Shown piece by piece: positions 34,140-45,177 of a stretch of DNA of 64,000 nt; positions within the stretch are counted from its first letter, which is position 1, and every line of letters starts with the position of its first letter. The stretch is taken from positions 5,184 through 69,183 of the forward strand of contig JANBPK010000709.1 of NCBI GenBank assembly GCA_027579435.1, in the 5' to 3' direction. The stretch comes from Candolleomyces eurysporus (lineage: Eukaryota; Basidiomycota; Agaricomycetes; Agaricales; Psathyrellaceae). Position numbers and translations under genes: made by a program. The notes beneath the pieces are model-generated. The model was not told the DNA's origin, made no database searches, and saw only the letters and a program-made list of their open reading frames with translations.

Positions 34140-34657
34140 GTTGTTCCGGGAGGATGCCAAAACTGTGCTTGGAGTCCAAACTTTATCAAGGAGCCTAAGA
34201 TGATTAGGGTTCAAAATCTTCCGGGGATAGATGAAGTCCTATCGAAAGAGGAGAAAGAGAAGACCTTGGACTGTAATTTCAGTCTATCATGAAAGGAAAT
34301 TGCTCAGATGGTGTTCGGGTTAACTTGGAAATTTCATGAATTGTCGACAAGGTTTTATAGGAATGTACCTGTGGGTAGCACAGGAAACCCCCAGAATGGG
34401 GAAGCAATGAGGCCTGCTTCCGTCATTCAAAATTCTGGAAGTGTGTCACCGTCCGATTTTCTGTATCAGGGGTCCGAATCTGTCGCCAAACAACCGGAAA
34501 CTGGAGCGGACATTTGAGATAGAAGAGTCAGCACTCGTGCATGCTATTCGGAAACTGGCTCACGAATTTGACACGTCGAGAGCCGGAGTAAGGGGGGGTT
34601 ATTAAGGTTGTAATTACATATATAGATGGGTGATTATAGCTGAATCATAAAGTTGGA
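34140..34657. other. velvet 5' leader / TIM23 3' flank
   Basis: Contains the inferred non-coding first exon of the velvet gene just above 34139 and the 3' flank of TIM23. No ORF is supported. Confidence 0.4.
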
Positions 34658-35592
34658 TCAAACACTCTTCTTCACGACGCTCCAGACGCCGGCCATGCCA
34701 GAAACGATTGTTGCTGATACGAGGGCAGGTCTGACTCCGGCTGAAAAGGGAAGATTTCGAGTGAGATCGGGAGTATGTCTAGAAAAGTCAATACCTACCC
34801 GTCGATTTGAAAATGGCACCGGTTAGCGCGCCAGCAGTCATACTTCCGGCAGTATCGTGTTTTCCTCTAAATGAGTCGATGGTGGAGTTTATCCCATTAT
34901 AGATCAAGGCTGGAAGAGGGAGAAACAACGGGGCTGAGTTAAAATTCGAGAGGGAAACATCAGTACGCACCCATCACACCAGCCGAGTTACCGATGAAAG
35001 TTCCTCTTCTTGTGACAGAGTTCAGAACACTGTTGATCCGCAACCTTGCATTCGATACGGCAAGCGGTCTTCGAGCGCCTTCCCGAACGCCCCATACACC
35101 GCCAAGGACCAAACCTAGAAAACACGGTGTGAACATGTGACAAATTAGAACAATAAGAGGCCTAAAGATGGGTTGTCCGAGATGTTGAGATAAGGTGAGA
35201 GATGCTCAGGGAGTAAACGAGGCCCAAACGCCAGCCGAACTCGAAAAGAGTAATTTGAAAGAGATCCCGCACGCACCACTGAGATACATGGTCCCCGTCC
35301 CATAGCACAGGTCATCACTCCAACCCCTGGACGGAATTGCTGTGCCAGACCCAGGCAGCTCGTTTGTCTTTTCATCATCAAGAATCAAGTAGTCCAATTT
35401 GTCCCCTAGTTCTGCCAGCGGATGTAGTTTTGTCGGGTCATAGGCAGCCAGCAGGAGGTCTGTGGACGTGACAGGATTCTCCGGCGACCCTGCAATGTCT
35501 GGACGCTCGAACTGCGTGTTTTTGAGGTATTCGGCAGCGGACTGGGAAGTGGAGGCCTCAGACTGGGCGCTGTGGGATGACGAGGAGGACAT
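34658..35592 (-). CDS. TIM23: mitochondrial inner-membrane translocase Tim23
   Basis: Four exons on the minus strand: 34658..34740, 34799..34909, 34971..35114 and 35277..35592, giving 217 aa against 222 in yeast. Tim23 is the channel-forming core of the presequence translocase. The N-terminal half is soluble and acidic/Ser-rich (DLLLAAYDPTKLHPLAELG, LDYLILDDEK). The C-terminal half is the Tim17/22/23 fold: SDDLCYGTGTMYLSG, GGVWGVREGARRP, RLRINSVLNSVTRRGTFIGN, NGINSTIDSFRGKHDTAGSM, and TAGALTGAIFKSTAGVRPAL, with glycine-rich transmembrane helices. It shares a 164-bp divergent promoter, containing CACGTG at 35691, with the mitochondrial TPR gene. Confidence 0.93.
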
Positions 35593-35756
35593 CGTGGACG
35601 GAAAGCAAGACGGGGACGAGCAAAAAGTCGATGAGCTGGATCCAAGCCGCCCCGGAAAATGAATTAGAACCCCGCGAAGATCCCCGAAGGCACGTGATCA
35701 TATATGACGCTCCTCCCGGGCCACCAGCGGCTATGAGGGCTTGAACAATTGGCAGT
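35593..35756. promoter_or_regulatory. divergent promoter TIM23 / TPR gene
   Basis: A 164-bp spacer between divergent starts with a CACGTGATCA element at 35691..35700. Its core is shared with the CYT1 and MET5 promoters in this window. Confidence 0.35.
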
Positions 35757-36862
35757 ATGTCGTTTCCCTATCTCCTGCGAAAGGCGCCCAAGATCTCTTC
35801 CCTGTTCAGTCGGAATTTTGGGGGTCTCAATCGCAGTGCTCTCCATTCCCTCTCAAAAAGGCCCGTCGTCTTGTCAAGAACAGCCCTCCCAGTCGCCACG
35901 AAGCGTGCGTCCGGTCTGGCTGGCCTTCGGTGTTTTTGTGGTCTCTCACTCTCCAATACACAGGTTATGCCACGTCGGTTACGCCACATTCATCCCCAAT
36001 AGACCCTGCAGAAGCAGAAGCTCTCAGGTGCTTGGAGCAGGGTACGGCTAAGCTCGAAGAAGGCGACGTGCACGCTGCCAAATCACTTTACCAGCGGAGT
36101 GTCGAAATCAAACGAAACGCCAGTTCGTTGTTCAATTTGGGGGTCACCCATTACCATCTTAGTATGTCATTTCCCGGGGTTTCCCACATTGAACGCGAAC
36201 AAACCCAAGTCCGTTTCAGAGGAATTTGACGAGGCCATTGCCGCCTGGAAGGAATCAATTGCACTGCAACCTTCAAGCCCAGATGCCCATACTAGTTGGT
36301 GTCGTTCGTCCCCTTGACCTCCGATATTAATTCATATCCTTTCACTAGACCTCGCGAGCGCGTACATTATCTCTCCAGGTTTGTCAAATCCTTTCTCCTT
36401 AACCGGGCCACCGTTCTAAACAGTCTTCTTCGTTTCACGCAGTCCCTCGACCGGATCTTGCATTACACCATCTAGAGTAAGTGGGTTCACGAGTCCCCTT
36501 CTCGAGATAGTGACAGAGCATCTACCCGTCACCAGGGTTGCCTCTTCTCTCTGCCCGGAAGACCCTGAGATTGCCTTCAATCACGCAGCAGTCCTCGAAG
36601 CGAGTACGTCACAATTGCCGCGATTTTTGAGTCCAAGCTCACCTTTTCTCCCAGCTGGCCGTCTAGAAGAGGCGCTTGAGAAATACAAGCTGGCCCAAAA
36701 GTATGGCGTAGAGCGTGCCTCCGTTCATATTCGAAATGTATGTCATTTTGCATCCTCATGTTTTCGTGCCCGATTCAAATTGAGCTTGAATAGGTCAGCG
36801 CCAAAATTCTCGGGAAGCGAATGAAGGACGCAGACAAGTCAGATTCCAAAAACGATGATTAA
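35757..36862 (+). CDS. mitochondrial-type TPR protein
   Basis: Eight exons: 35757..35913, 35964..36161, 36220..36294, 36349..36378, 36443..36476, 36536..36603, 36655..36737 and 36794..36862, giving 237 aa. The first 55 residues are rich in Arg, Ser and Leu with no acids (MSFPYLLRKAPKISSLFSRN), a likely mitochondrial presequence. Tetratricopeptide repeats follow: ALRCLEQGTAKLEEGDVHAAKSL, SSLFNLGVTHYHL, EFDEAIAAWKESIALQPSSPDAH, NLASAYIISPVPRPDLALHHLE, and LEEALEKYKLAQKYGVERA. The C-terminus is basic then acidic (KRMKDADKSDSKNDD). Intron 1 has a weak GTCTGG donor but is the only one that keeps frame. Substrate and function are unknown; TPRs suggest an assembly or import adaptor. Confidence 0.75.
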
Positions 36863-37166
36863 GTCCATGGTACCGCCCATCGCTCTGCATTCATGTTTTT
36901 GCTATTGAGCCGCGGTCTCATCGCGATCGTTCCACCTCTGGCAAATGAATCTGTTCTTCGCATCGCTCTCTGACCAGAGTCAGTGGTAATACTTCCAGGT
37001 TACGGTAACGGAGATCATTGATTCAAAAAGGACCAATTCCGTCTCCGACGTCCAAGGCAAAACAGAGGATTTACGTTTCATAACCAATCATACCTCCTCA
37101 TTCCCCCGAGAAAGGATCGTCTGCTCTGCATTCATCGGTACCTCCCACGGCCCCGAACCGGTTTGA

Positions 37167-38514
37167 TTAACCACTCTGGCCATCTCTGGCAGTAGGTTGC
37201 CAAACTCCTCTTCCACGTCCGCGGTCTGGACGTGACCGTCCCCCTCCGTTGTCTCCGCGAAACGATGTATTCCAAGCACGAGATCCTCTCAAGTTTGGCA
37301 CGTAGCCTCCGGGTCCTTGGGTGCCTCCACGGAAATTGCCATTCGTGTTTGGTGCACTCCGTCCACGCCAACCTCGATGGGGACTACCCCGACCGTGGCC
37401 TCTGTTTGAAGGAGAATATGGCGGGAAGCCATGCGTTGCTGCCACAGGTGTTGAATCCCTCACGCGTTGGAGGATAACGGAGATATCGGCGCGACCGTAA
37501 TCCGGTGTGGTTGGAAAGTCGGAAAGCTTCACATTCAGGATGCGATCATAGCCTTCGTGGTCCTCAGGGACCACAAAATCTCCTGCGAATCGCGATAACA
37601 CGGATAAGCCTTGCTCTGGGCTCGTGATAGTGGGGTGACCTGTCCCTGTTTTGGGGAAGAACATACACAGTATGTCAGCTAACCTCGTTTCTCCCCATGG
37701 CCACCGCACCCCGTGCGGAAGCAAATGGGTTAAGTTTGCTTGCTTACGAACGTTGTTCAAGGCGTGCTGCGCAAGTCTACATTTCGGGGGTGTTTTGGTT
37801 GCGTCGCGTGCACGCGTAGGAAGACGAGACGAAGAGATTCAATGAAGCATGAGTATGTATGCCTTTTCGGACTGCCTCAGAAGTTTCAGCCTGTTGCTTG
37901 CTCACCTCGTATGGAATATCGAAAACAATAACCCAGATTTTCGTTCCGGGAAACTCGCGAGCGATCTTGATCCAGTGGAAGCGTTGCCTGTAAATAAACG
38001 ATCTCGTGGGTACACCTACAGACGGCCCAGAAGGAAGCTTGTGCTCACGAGGCGTCAAAGTTCGTGCGATCGATGCAGACAGAGAGTCCTTGGGAAAGGG
38101 TCTGGCGAGCTAGTTGCTCGACCCGTCTCCTGTCTCCCAGATCATCTTGATTACACCTCTTGAAATTTGGAAAATGCCTTTCTAGACTTTGAGCGAATGT
38201 GCTCTGCGATTTAAAAGATGCATCAGGTTCTCGACGAAACTTACGGAAAATCATGTTTCTACCTTTCCGGAGGCAATAAGTCCGCATAGAATGAGAACGA
38301 CTTGTCCCTCGACCTCAAAATCCGTTGCGATGGGCGACTGGTCGTTGACAGCATCTTCCGATATTTCGACCTGGGAAGCCAGTGGCTCAGCGCCGCCGGT
38401 ATCTGAATCGGCCGTGGCCCCAATGGAGCTTCCCTTTGTGTTCGATTCCTCGACAATCATATGCCTGATCTGAGGGTGAGTTTCTGCGTCCGTAGAGGGG
38501 CTGGGCTCGGCCAT
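37167..38514 (-). CDS. P-loop kinase (polynucleotide-kinase-like) with RGG tail
   Basis: Five exons on the minus strand: 37167..37645, 37750..37774 (25 nt), 37906..37987, 38049..38203 and 38263..38514, giving 330 aa. The Walker A motif CGLIASGKST spans an intron at about residue 84. It is followed by LERHFPNFKRCNQDDLGDRR, a lid-like segment LSVCIDRTNFDASQR, and the beta-strand IWVIVFDIPYETCAARLEQRTGHPT. This is the AAA_33/T4 polynucleotide-kinase-like pattern, so phosphorylation of a nucleic-acid end or small substrate is plausible but not shown. The C-terminal 90 residues are an Arg-Gly-rich RNA-binding type tail (RGHGRGSPHRGWRGR, FRGGTQGPGG, RPDRGRGRG). The N-terminal 65 residues are Ser/Glu-rich. 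No phosphatase domain is present, unlike bifunctional PNKP. Confidence 0.75.
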
Positions 38515-39440
38515 GTCGATCGCGTTGCTACCCTGTAGGAATTGAGCACGACCAGGTAATGGAGGGTTGGGAGAAAGCGTAAAAGCTTATGACTGCTTAT
38601 TTCTCTGACCCACAATCACCAGCCCGCCTCCGAAGCTGCACAGCTCGAGTCACTGTCAGTCACAGCCTCAGCTGGACCTGTCAAGAGTTACATTAATACT
38701 GTAATTCTCAGGTTCGAAGTGGGCCTCGAACACTTCGTCATCTTGTGTAGACGATGCGAACGGTTGATACATCTTTAAGGTTCGTCTCTTCGAGTTCGTA
38801 ATTAAAGTTTTAACCTGGCTCAGTCCAGTTCGACAGCTTCTTAACGTTCTACATCCCTGGGGGTTGTTTTGACCAAGTACTCGTGCATCATGGCCGATCA
38901 CCCCATTATTACATATTTTATCCCCACAAATCTTCGTAGCGGCTGGCAGTACCGCATTTTCAACTCTCTTGCAAGATGCCAACTATGGCTACATTAAATA
39001 AAAACGAGGGGACGGGGAACTTGCACCCCTAGTAGCCCCATGGGACTTCGGTCCATCCTTGACGATCGATGGCGCTGTGAAGATTCACAGCAGCTATGCA
39101 CTTAGAAAGTCTCCAAAGAGAACTGAGTTCAGTGGGAGGACAACTCTAATTCACAAAAGGTCCGAAATGCAGATATATAACATCCGAAAGTAGATCGTCC
39201 TCGTCTTGATCTGATTATGGCTTCGAGAACGAATGGAAGAAAAACAAGAACCTCAGACCATGCTAGACCATGCTACAGCAATAGAATCGGAAAGGAAGCA
39301 GAGGACAGGTATCCGAAAACATTGAATTAAGATGGCAGGAGAACCCCATAACATGTCAGAGTACAACATTAACCAAGTCTGGGAAGAGAATATGAACGAC
39401 GCTTACAATTGTCCAATCGCTTTGAAACAGGTTTGACATA
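38515..39440. other. intergenic region
   Basis: Promoter of the P-loop kinase gene and 3' flank of the sorting nexin gene. No ORF with a recognisable domain. Confidence 0.5.
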
Positions 39441-41596
39441 CTACCGGCCATTTACAGTAGCCGTGGAATCTCTACGGTTCGACGATGATGGTACTGGGTC
39501 CCCACCAGAGGGAGACGAAGCTGCATCAGGAGGGGCAGGGGCTTTATTGGGATGATCTGGGATCTTCTCAATTTCCTTCTTCGCCTCTTCCCATGCCTCG
39601 AGATTCTGCGCATGACACACAAAAAGTTAGGGACAAAAAGGCTGACCCCAAGAAATTGTGACGACCCACCTTCTTGCACCAATCACGATGGGCGAGCGCC
39701 ATTGCGATTCCCATTTCACGGAAGTCCGCCACTTTTTGTCGCTGGAACCGATCGAGATCCGCTTGGATCGTGGAACTGGAATACTTTAGATCCTGGGCGG
39801 CTAGATGAAGAGCATCCTCGAGCTAACGAGTCAATGAAATTTAAGTCCATGAAAGGGAACGAGGGAACGAAAGGATACGAACGGTGGATATAGATTCTTT
39901 TGTCTTCGTGATGCTGTTTCTTCGAGCAGTCTCAGGATCGACGTCCATCATTCCATGTAATGTATAGCTCAGAGCATTAATGAGCCCCATTCCAGGGGCT
40001 CGTGTACGCCGCCTCGCTGGATTTTGACCCGGGTGAGGGGGAACATAGCTGGAGTCGGTTGGACGGTGCTCCTCATCTTGCTGTTCTGTAGATCCCCCTT
40101 CAGGGTCAGTCGGCGTGCTCGGTCCCACTGCCCGACCTCTTGCCAGCGCATCATCCAATCGCCTCGCCTCCTTCTCACTCTTCTCCAGCTCCTCTAATTG
40201 TTCGCGTTTGTTCTCTAAAACATCCTGGGTCATCTCGTATTGAACGTGCTTCTGATGCCGGTAAGCAAGGAGCTTCTTGATAATTGACGCAAACTGGGTA
40301 TACTCATGCAGAGGTTCTGCCCACTTTTGTTCAATCTCTTGGAGCTTCATTTGGAGAACAATGAGCTCCGGTTAAAATTATTGAACGGAAATCGGACTTG
40401 CCAGTTTCGTCGTCGAAACGTAGGTGGCATCCACCGCTTGACCGGTCTTCTCGATCGCAGAGGCAAGCTCGTTGTGTTCATTCAAGCTAAATCCGTTCAA
40501 AGTGGCTCCAAGGTCGGCATGATCCTGAGCGTAATCTATGGTGGCATGAAGGCATGAAAGGCATATTCGCACAGATTCATTTCATCTTACGCACCTGACC
40601 ATCGCTTCACAACTCGACGCGTCACCTTCTCCATAGGACCGCTCACATGATTGGCAAATTTAACGGTGAAAGCCTCTGAATCGAGGAACCGTTGATCAGC
40701 CCTCCTTAGAGGGTGCGCTGCTGAAGGATTGGGCAATGCAGCATAAGCTTGAATTGCATTCTGGTCTGTGGGGTTATGAGACGGGGCTTTCAGAATATTC
40801 TTAGGCAACAACGAGATAGGCGGAGAGTTCAAGACTTCGTGCTAATCAAGGGATCAATAACGATTCGGTGAGTAGGTAGGAAAGGCTCGCACCCATGAAA
40901 CTTCCCCATCTAGGAACCTGTGGAAGACATGTTCGGTAGAGAGGATGGGGTGACGAGCAAGCCTGTTCAGGAAAGTCTGCAGCATGCGTTTCCTCCTGGC
41001 AATGAGAGCTGCGTCTTCCTTTGCCTTCGCTTGCTTAACGGCATAATCCCCGAGAGTCTGCTTAGACGGGATGGGGGGGATGATGAGTGTCGGATAGAGT
41101 TTCGAAAGCGACTCGCGCAGGGACTCAAATTCTGAGTATCGGTGTCGAGCTTCTGCGTCCTGTGGAAATGTTACGATATGATAAAGCGGCCTGGAAGAGA
41201 TACTTACACCTGTACGAATAACATATGTTATATAGGGTGAAGTAGAGTTGACACTCGTCTTCAGGGCATCCACTATCTGCCAAGGTGTCAGGCGACTGCA
41301 ACACAGATGTCTTGGTCTTCACTCACCGCTATCTCAGCATCGTCATTCGCATGCAGATATCTATCGCGTGTGCAGCAAAAGTCCGTCCTGTTACTGGTGG
41401 CACCGTGCCTGTGGGACTCTGGACCGCGAAGTGGTTGGTGGGGCGGGGGTGAGGAGGGTGAGAGGGCTCCAGAATGAGGCGGTGGTGACGACGAAGGCTC
41501 GAAGATCGCTACTTTCGACAATGAAGAAGATTCAGAGGGAATATGCTCTGCGTCTTGCTCGAACGGGTTCTCATCTTCAAAACCTTCCATGTCCAT
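39441..41596 (-). CDS. PX-BAR sorting nexin, Snx41/Atg20-like
   Basis: Eight exons on the minus strand: 39441..39605, 39670..39822, 39883..40344, 40402..40535, 40595..40841, 40893..41159, 41208..41276 and 41327..41596, giving 588 aa. Such nexins bind PI3P on endosomes and act in recycling and selective autophagy. The N-terminal 80 residues are acidic/Ser/Pro-rich (MDMEGFEDENPFEQDAEHIP). The PX domain runs from ITYVIRTGDAEARHRYSEFESL through LYPTLIIPPIPSKQTL and ARRKRMLQTFLNRLARHPIL to FHRFLDGEVSW. A BAR-type coiled coil follows (AFTVKFANHVSGPMEKVTRR, LGATLNGFSL, KLLAYRHQKHVQYE, REQLEELEKSEKEARRLDDA) and ends in a Pro/Ser-rich tail. Intron 40345..40401 is GC-AG. The start at 41596 is the first Met of the family-like acidic N-terminus; the frame stays open upstream. 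Confidence 0.85.
40345..40401 (-). other. GC-AG intron in the sorting nexin gene
   Basis: The donor is ACTG|GCAAGT and the acceptor AATGAAG. Reading through hits an in-frame stop; removing the 57 nt joins VSTTKL to LQEIEQKWAEPL in frame. Confidence 0.75.
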
Positions 41597-41960
41597 TGTG
41601 ATATGTGAATCGGAGTCAGGAGGCCGCTTGAATTCGGTCGGGCTGTGGCGTTCCGGGTTGCCTCTGGCGTGCTTATACGGCCTGCAGCAGGTGCTGGTGT
41701 GTTCACAGCTGTAGTCTGTGACCGAAAGGATTGCAGAGGGCTGAGAGCGAAGGGCTGAGCTCGTTGTCGTCAATGGATGGACACTGCTATTTGGTCTTGT
41801 ATATGGGGCTGTCAGGGACTGACACTGATCTCATCGGCGCGCAGTGCACTGCGCATGCCGCCAATGCGCGTCACACAAGGGCAATGCCGCAAGCCGGTAT
41901 ACAGTCAAACATGCTCGTGATAGAGTTATTGGGAGTAGATACGGCACATATAATTGATAT

Positions 41961-43895
41961 CTACCCAAAAACTCGGAACCCGCTTGGAACAGTCACTTCT
42001 TCCACTTCCATACGGTCGTCAACCGCAGAGCTCTCGAATCCCTTGCCAAGTAGCGACGAGAAGAGTTCGTCGATCTGTTCATCGTGCCATGCTCCGACCA
42101 CAGGTACTGGGACCATAAAGTTTTGCAACTTTTCATGTACATGATACCTGTACACAGGCACAGGTAAGAATACAGAGGCGAGCAAACAAAACCTAAAGAC
42201 ATACCGCAGCTTCCGCCCTTTGCTAGCCTTCGTGTCCACTTCTTTCTTGGCCTTTTTCTGTTTTTGAATAGCGAGCCAATCTTGCGAGCTATCCTTACCA
42301 CCTCCTCGCGAGTCTATGATATCTCGTAGCATTTTCTGATAAAAATCGGTGTCGTCGAAAAGCTCCGGATCTTCCTTCACTTCATTACTTTCAGCAGCAG
42401 TATCACCGATTCGGGTTGCAGGAGTTCTTCGAAGCTGCGTTCGCGATAAAAGCTTTTTATGATCAAGGAGTGCCTCGTCTACTAGCTGAACAGCAGATTT
42501 CAAGTGCTGCTTTCCCTTGGAGAATGTGCCCTTGTTTGAGGGAAGGAGGACAGAAGGCGCTACCGCCTGAATTTTTGAGGACCATTTGGCGAGTGTTTGC
42601 ACAAGCTGAGGATGGTACCTGAGGAAGAGTATGAAGAGACGTCTTTGAACAAATTAAACTAATGCATACGCTTGTTCAAATGAAGCACTGTCTTCGCAGG
42701 ATGAAACGAGATCATCCACAGCGGACGAGACACTAAGATCCTCGTCGAGTTTCCGCCGTTTCCTCGATGGAGGCTTCACGCCATCTGCTGAGAAAAGAAG
42801 CTGCAACGAGGGCTGAGCACAGAGTTACAAATTAAAGGCATGACGTTTACCTCCTGTAGTCGAAATAGATCATCAGCAAGACCGAGTGCCTCTTGCGAAA
42901 GCTTGAGCAGTGCTTCCGAGCACTCTGGAACTTCCTGATACTCCCTGGCGGTGACGGGCTAACGAGAACGGTTAGACAAAGCAGAATATCCGGATAATAC
43001 TCTTTCACCTCAGGTAATTTGTTTGTTTCAAGTACGGCTTTCTGAAGCCGTATCCGCGAGTTCAACAAACCATCCCAGAAAGCCTGAAAGACCTGAGCTC
43101 AACCGCCTTTCATAACATGATAAAACTGCCACTCACGATTTGTCTGCCAACCGCCTTTCCTTTCCGTCTATCAGCTTCTCTAGCACTCTTCAAAGTGGAC
43201 GTCAAATCCCCCGGAGGCTCTACCTCCTCCGCTTTTCGTTTGGACGATGGGACGAGGGCGGGATTGGATTTCGGGGTTTCAGGCTCGTCCTCGTCTTCCT
43301 CACCAGTGTCTTCGTCTTCGTCCTCATCCTCGTCCTCATCTTCACTCCCCCAGGGTCCTTCTGCCCCGATACCAAAACCCTGAAACTCTTCTTCTGATTC
43401 GTCATCGTCGTCGACATCCGCAGACTCTTTTTTTTGGTGCACCGTTTTCTTCGCCCCCGCCTTCATCCTCTGATAGCTTGTCTTCTTGCTCAAGTAGAGC
43501 TTTACGAGACGTTCGGACACCGTCATATTTAGGGTCCGCTATGCTATCTTGCAATCTACGCAGAGAGCTTGGCCTATTGGAAGCCAGAAGATTTCAGGAA
43601 CCCAATCCAGACTGGAGGTTCGTACTAAATGACGCACCCGACATCGAGGTAATGTTCTCTTGCAGCCGCCAAGTCCCTTTCTCCTCGCTCCTCGTCTGCT
43701 GCACCATCGGGATTCAGAGACTCTGTGTCGAAATCTGATTTCAAAGGGTAAGAGTTCAACAGATAGCATTCGGGAGAGTGCAAAGACGCACCTACAGGTG
43801 CCGTATCCTCAAGCTGGGCAAGTTGCTCGGCCAACGATAGTCCTACGGCAAGTTAGCGTACAATAAGATTGAACGAACTCTGACATACGAGTCAT
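41961..43895 (-). CDS. BFR2: rRNA-processing protein BFR2 (AATF/TRAUB family)
   Basis: Nine exons on the minus strand: 41961..42147, 42205..42618, 42670..42800, 42851..42958, 43009..43083, 43137..43573, 43638..43734, 43792..43842 and 43889..43895, about 501 aa. Bfr2 is a nucleolar factor of the small-subunit processome acting in early 18S rRNA maturation. Visible are the start TRLSLAEQLAQLEDTAPV, DFDTESLNPDG, YDGVRTSRKALLEQ, a long acidic tract (positions 43270-43420 encode mostly Asp/Glu), the AATF region AFWDGLLNSRIRLQKAVLET, then HPQLVQTLAKWSSKIQA, FYQKMLRDIIDSRGG, and the TRAUB region from KLRYHVHEKLQNFMVPVP to DELFSSLLGKGF. The first coding exon is only 7 nt. The A8 run near 43430 puts the N-terminal and acidic parts in different frames; one A fewer joins them. 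Confidence 0.88.
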
Positions 43896-44253
43896 GGTGA
43901 AGGAGAAGTATTAGCTATAGGGAGAAGACCGTTGGGAGTTTGCGATAGGGTGCATGAGAGCGCTTGATCCAAAAAAAATGTTTGCGGGGTTTCCAACTCG
44001 CGAATCAGGAAGGAGTGCCCCTAATTCTTTAGGGTAACCGCGCCCAGGACCCGCTAGTGGAGGGCAGCTGGGGCTAATAGGGGGCGAAGGAAAGCGTTAA
44101 TGGTGCATTTACAGCTATGTACAGTAGAAAGGGTTATAATGCAGTAGAGTTACGAGTAGGCGGATTAGAGACAAGTACAATATACACGAAAACAATTGAA
44201 AACATCGAAAGCAATTTGACAGGTCCCAAGAAACGAAAAAAAGAGCGGGGGAG
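43896..44253. other. BFR2 promoter / zinc-finger gene 3' flank
   Basis: A 358-bp spacer. No ORF or repeat is seen. Confidence 0.5.
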
Positions 44254-45177
44254 TTACGATAGCGACTTCGCGTTTGGATTCTTTTCCTTGTTCGTCTTCT
44301 CAATCAACCCCTCAACCATCCTCTTAAACACAGGGAAGTAGATGCTGACGGGCGGAGTCCGTTCCCCGTAAACCGAAGGATCGAGCATCGGTCCTGGTCT
44401 CGACAAATCCTTGTCAAACTTCTCATCCCGTTTGCCAACTACCATCATCTGATTCGCCTTTTCTTCCGGGATAGAGAACAACAGATGAGACCGCTTGTCT
44501 GATTTTACATCGTCATTGCGAGCAATGATTGTCCGACGCTTCTGAATATTCGGAACGTTGGAGAGCGGCTCGAGATCTTCGATGTCCATGTCGACCTCGG
44601 ATTCCTCGTCTTCTGCAGCAAGTGAGGCTGACGATCCTGGGACCTGTCGAGGGTTCCGTGGTATACGTTTAGAAGGCGAGGGTGGATCGGTCCTGGGTGT
44701 CTGCTTTTTGAGACCCTTTCGTACCGGTGTCAAACCATAAATAGGACCGGAAGGGAGAGGTGGCGGGGGCTCCAAGCACGGAACACGAGGGCGAAGAGTG
44801 GGGATAAATAAATCGAGACCCAACGGCGGTGGCTTCGTGCACACATCCTCATGATAATCCCGAAGATGTTGTGGGAGATCTGAGGCCTTCAGAAGCCTCT
44901 GACTGCTACAACCTATTGCATGTGTCAGGAAAAAATTGTACAAAAAGCGTCTCCAGAAGTGGCTTGCTCACCAACAATAGGACAGACGAGGGGAATCCGG
45001 GAGAGATGAGCAGTATCAAGGTGCTCAATCATCTCTTGGTTGGACCGATGATTGCGCTGGTTGCATTTTGGCAATTTGCATTCATGCCATGTCTAAGACA
45101 TGGTCAATATAGTGAATATATAGAGTGAACCATGTCTTTACCTGTTCTCGAGACGGCTTGCAGTGCGTTAGCAGATG
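44254..45177 (-). CDS. C2H2-like zinc-finger protein, 5' end unresolved
   Basis: Exons readable on the minus strand: 44254..44912, 44972..45092 and 45142..45177, all joining in frame, at least 271 aa. The zinc-finger part reads HLLTHCKPSREQTWHECKLP, KCNQRNHRSNQEMIEHLDTAH, then CPIVGCSSQRLL .. DLPQHLRDYHED, giving Cys/His pairs spaced like atypical C2H2 fingers. The long C-terminal region is Pro-rich, then has an acidic patch (AAEDEESEVDMDIEDLEPL), QKRRTIIARNDDVKSDKRS, and a basic end KTNKEKNPNAKSLS. The first exon is not found with confidence; an ATG near 45320 (MSCFRGTATAQEC) is one candidate. Probably a nuclear DNA- or RNA-binding protein, but no family could be assigned. Confidence 0.6.

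Noticed and set aside
43270..43380. Simple GAC/GAG repeat tract
   Set aside because: It is the coding sequence of the BFR2 acidic region, not an independent repeat element.
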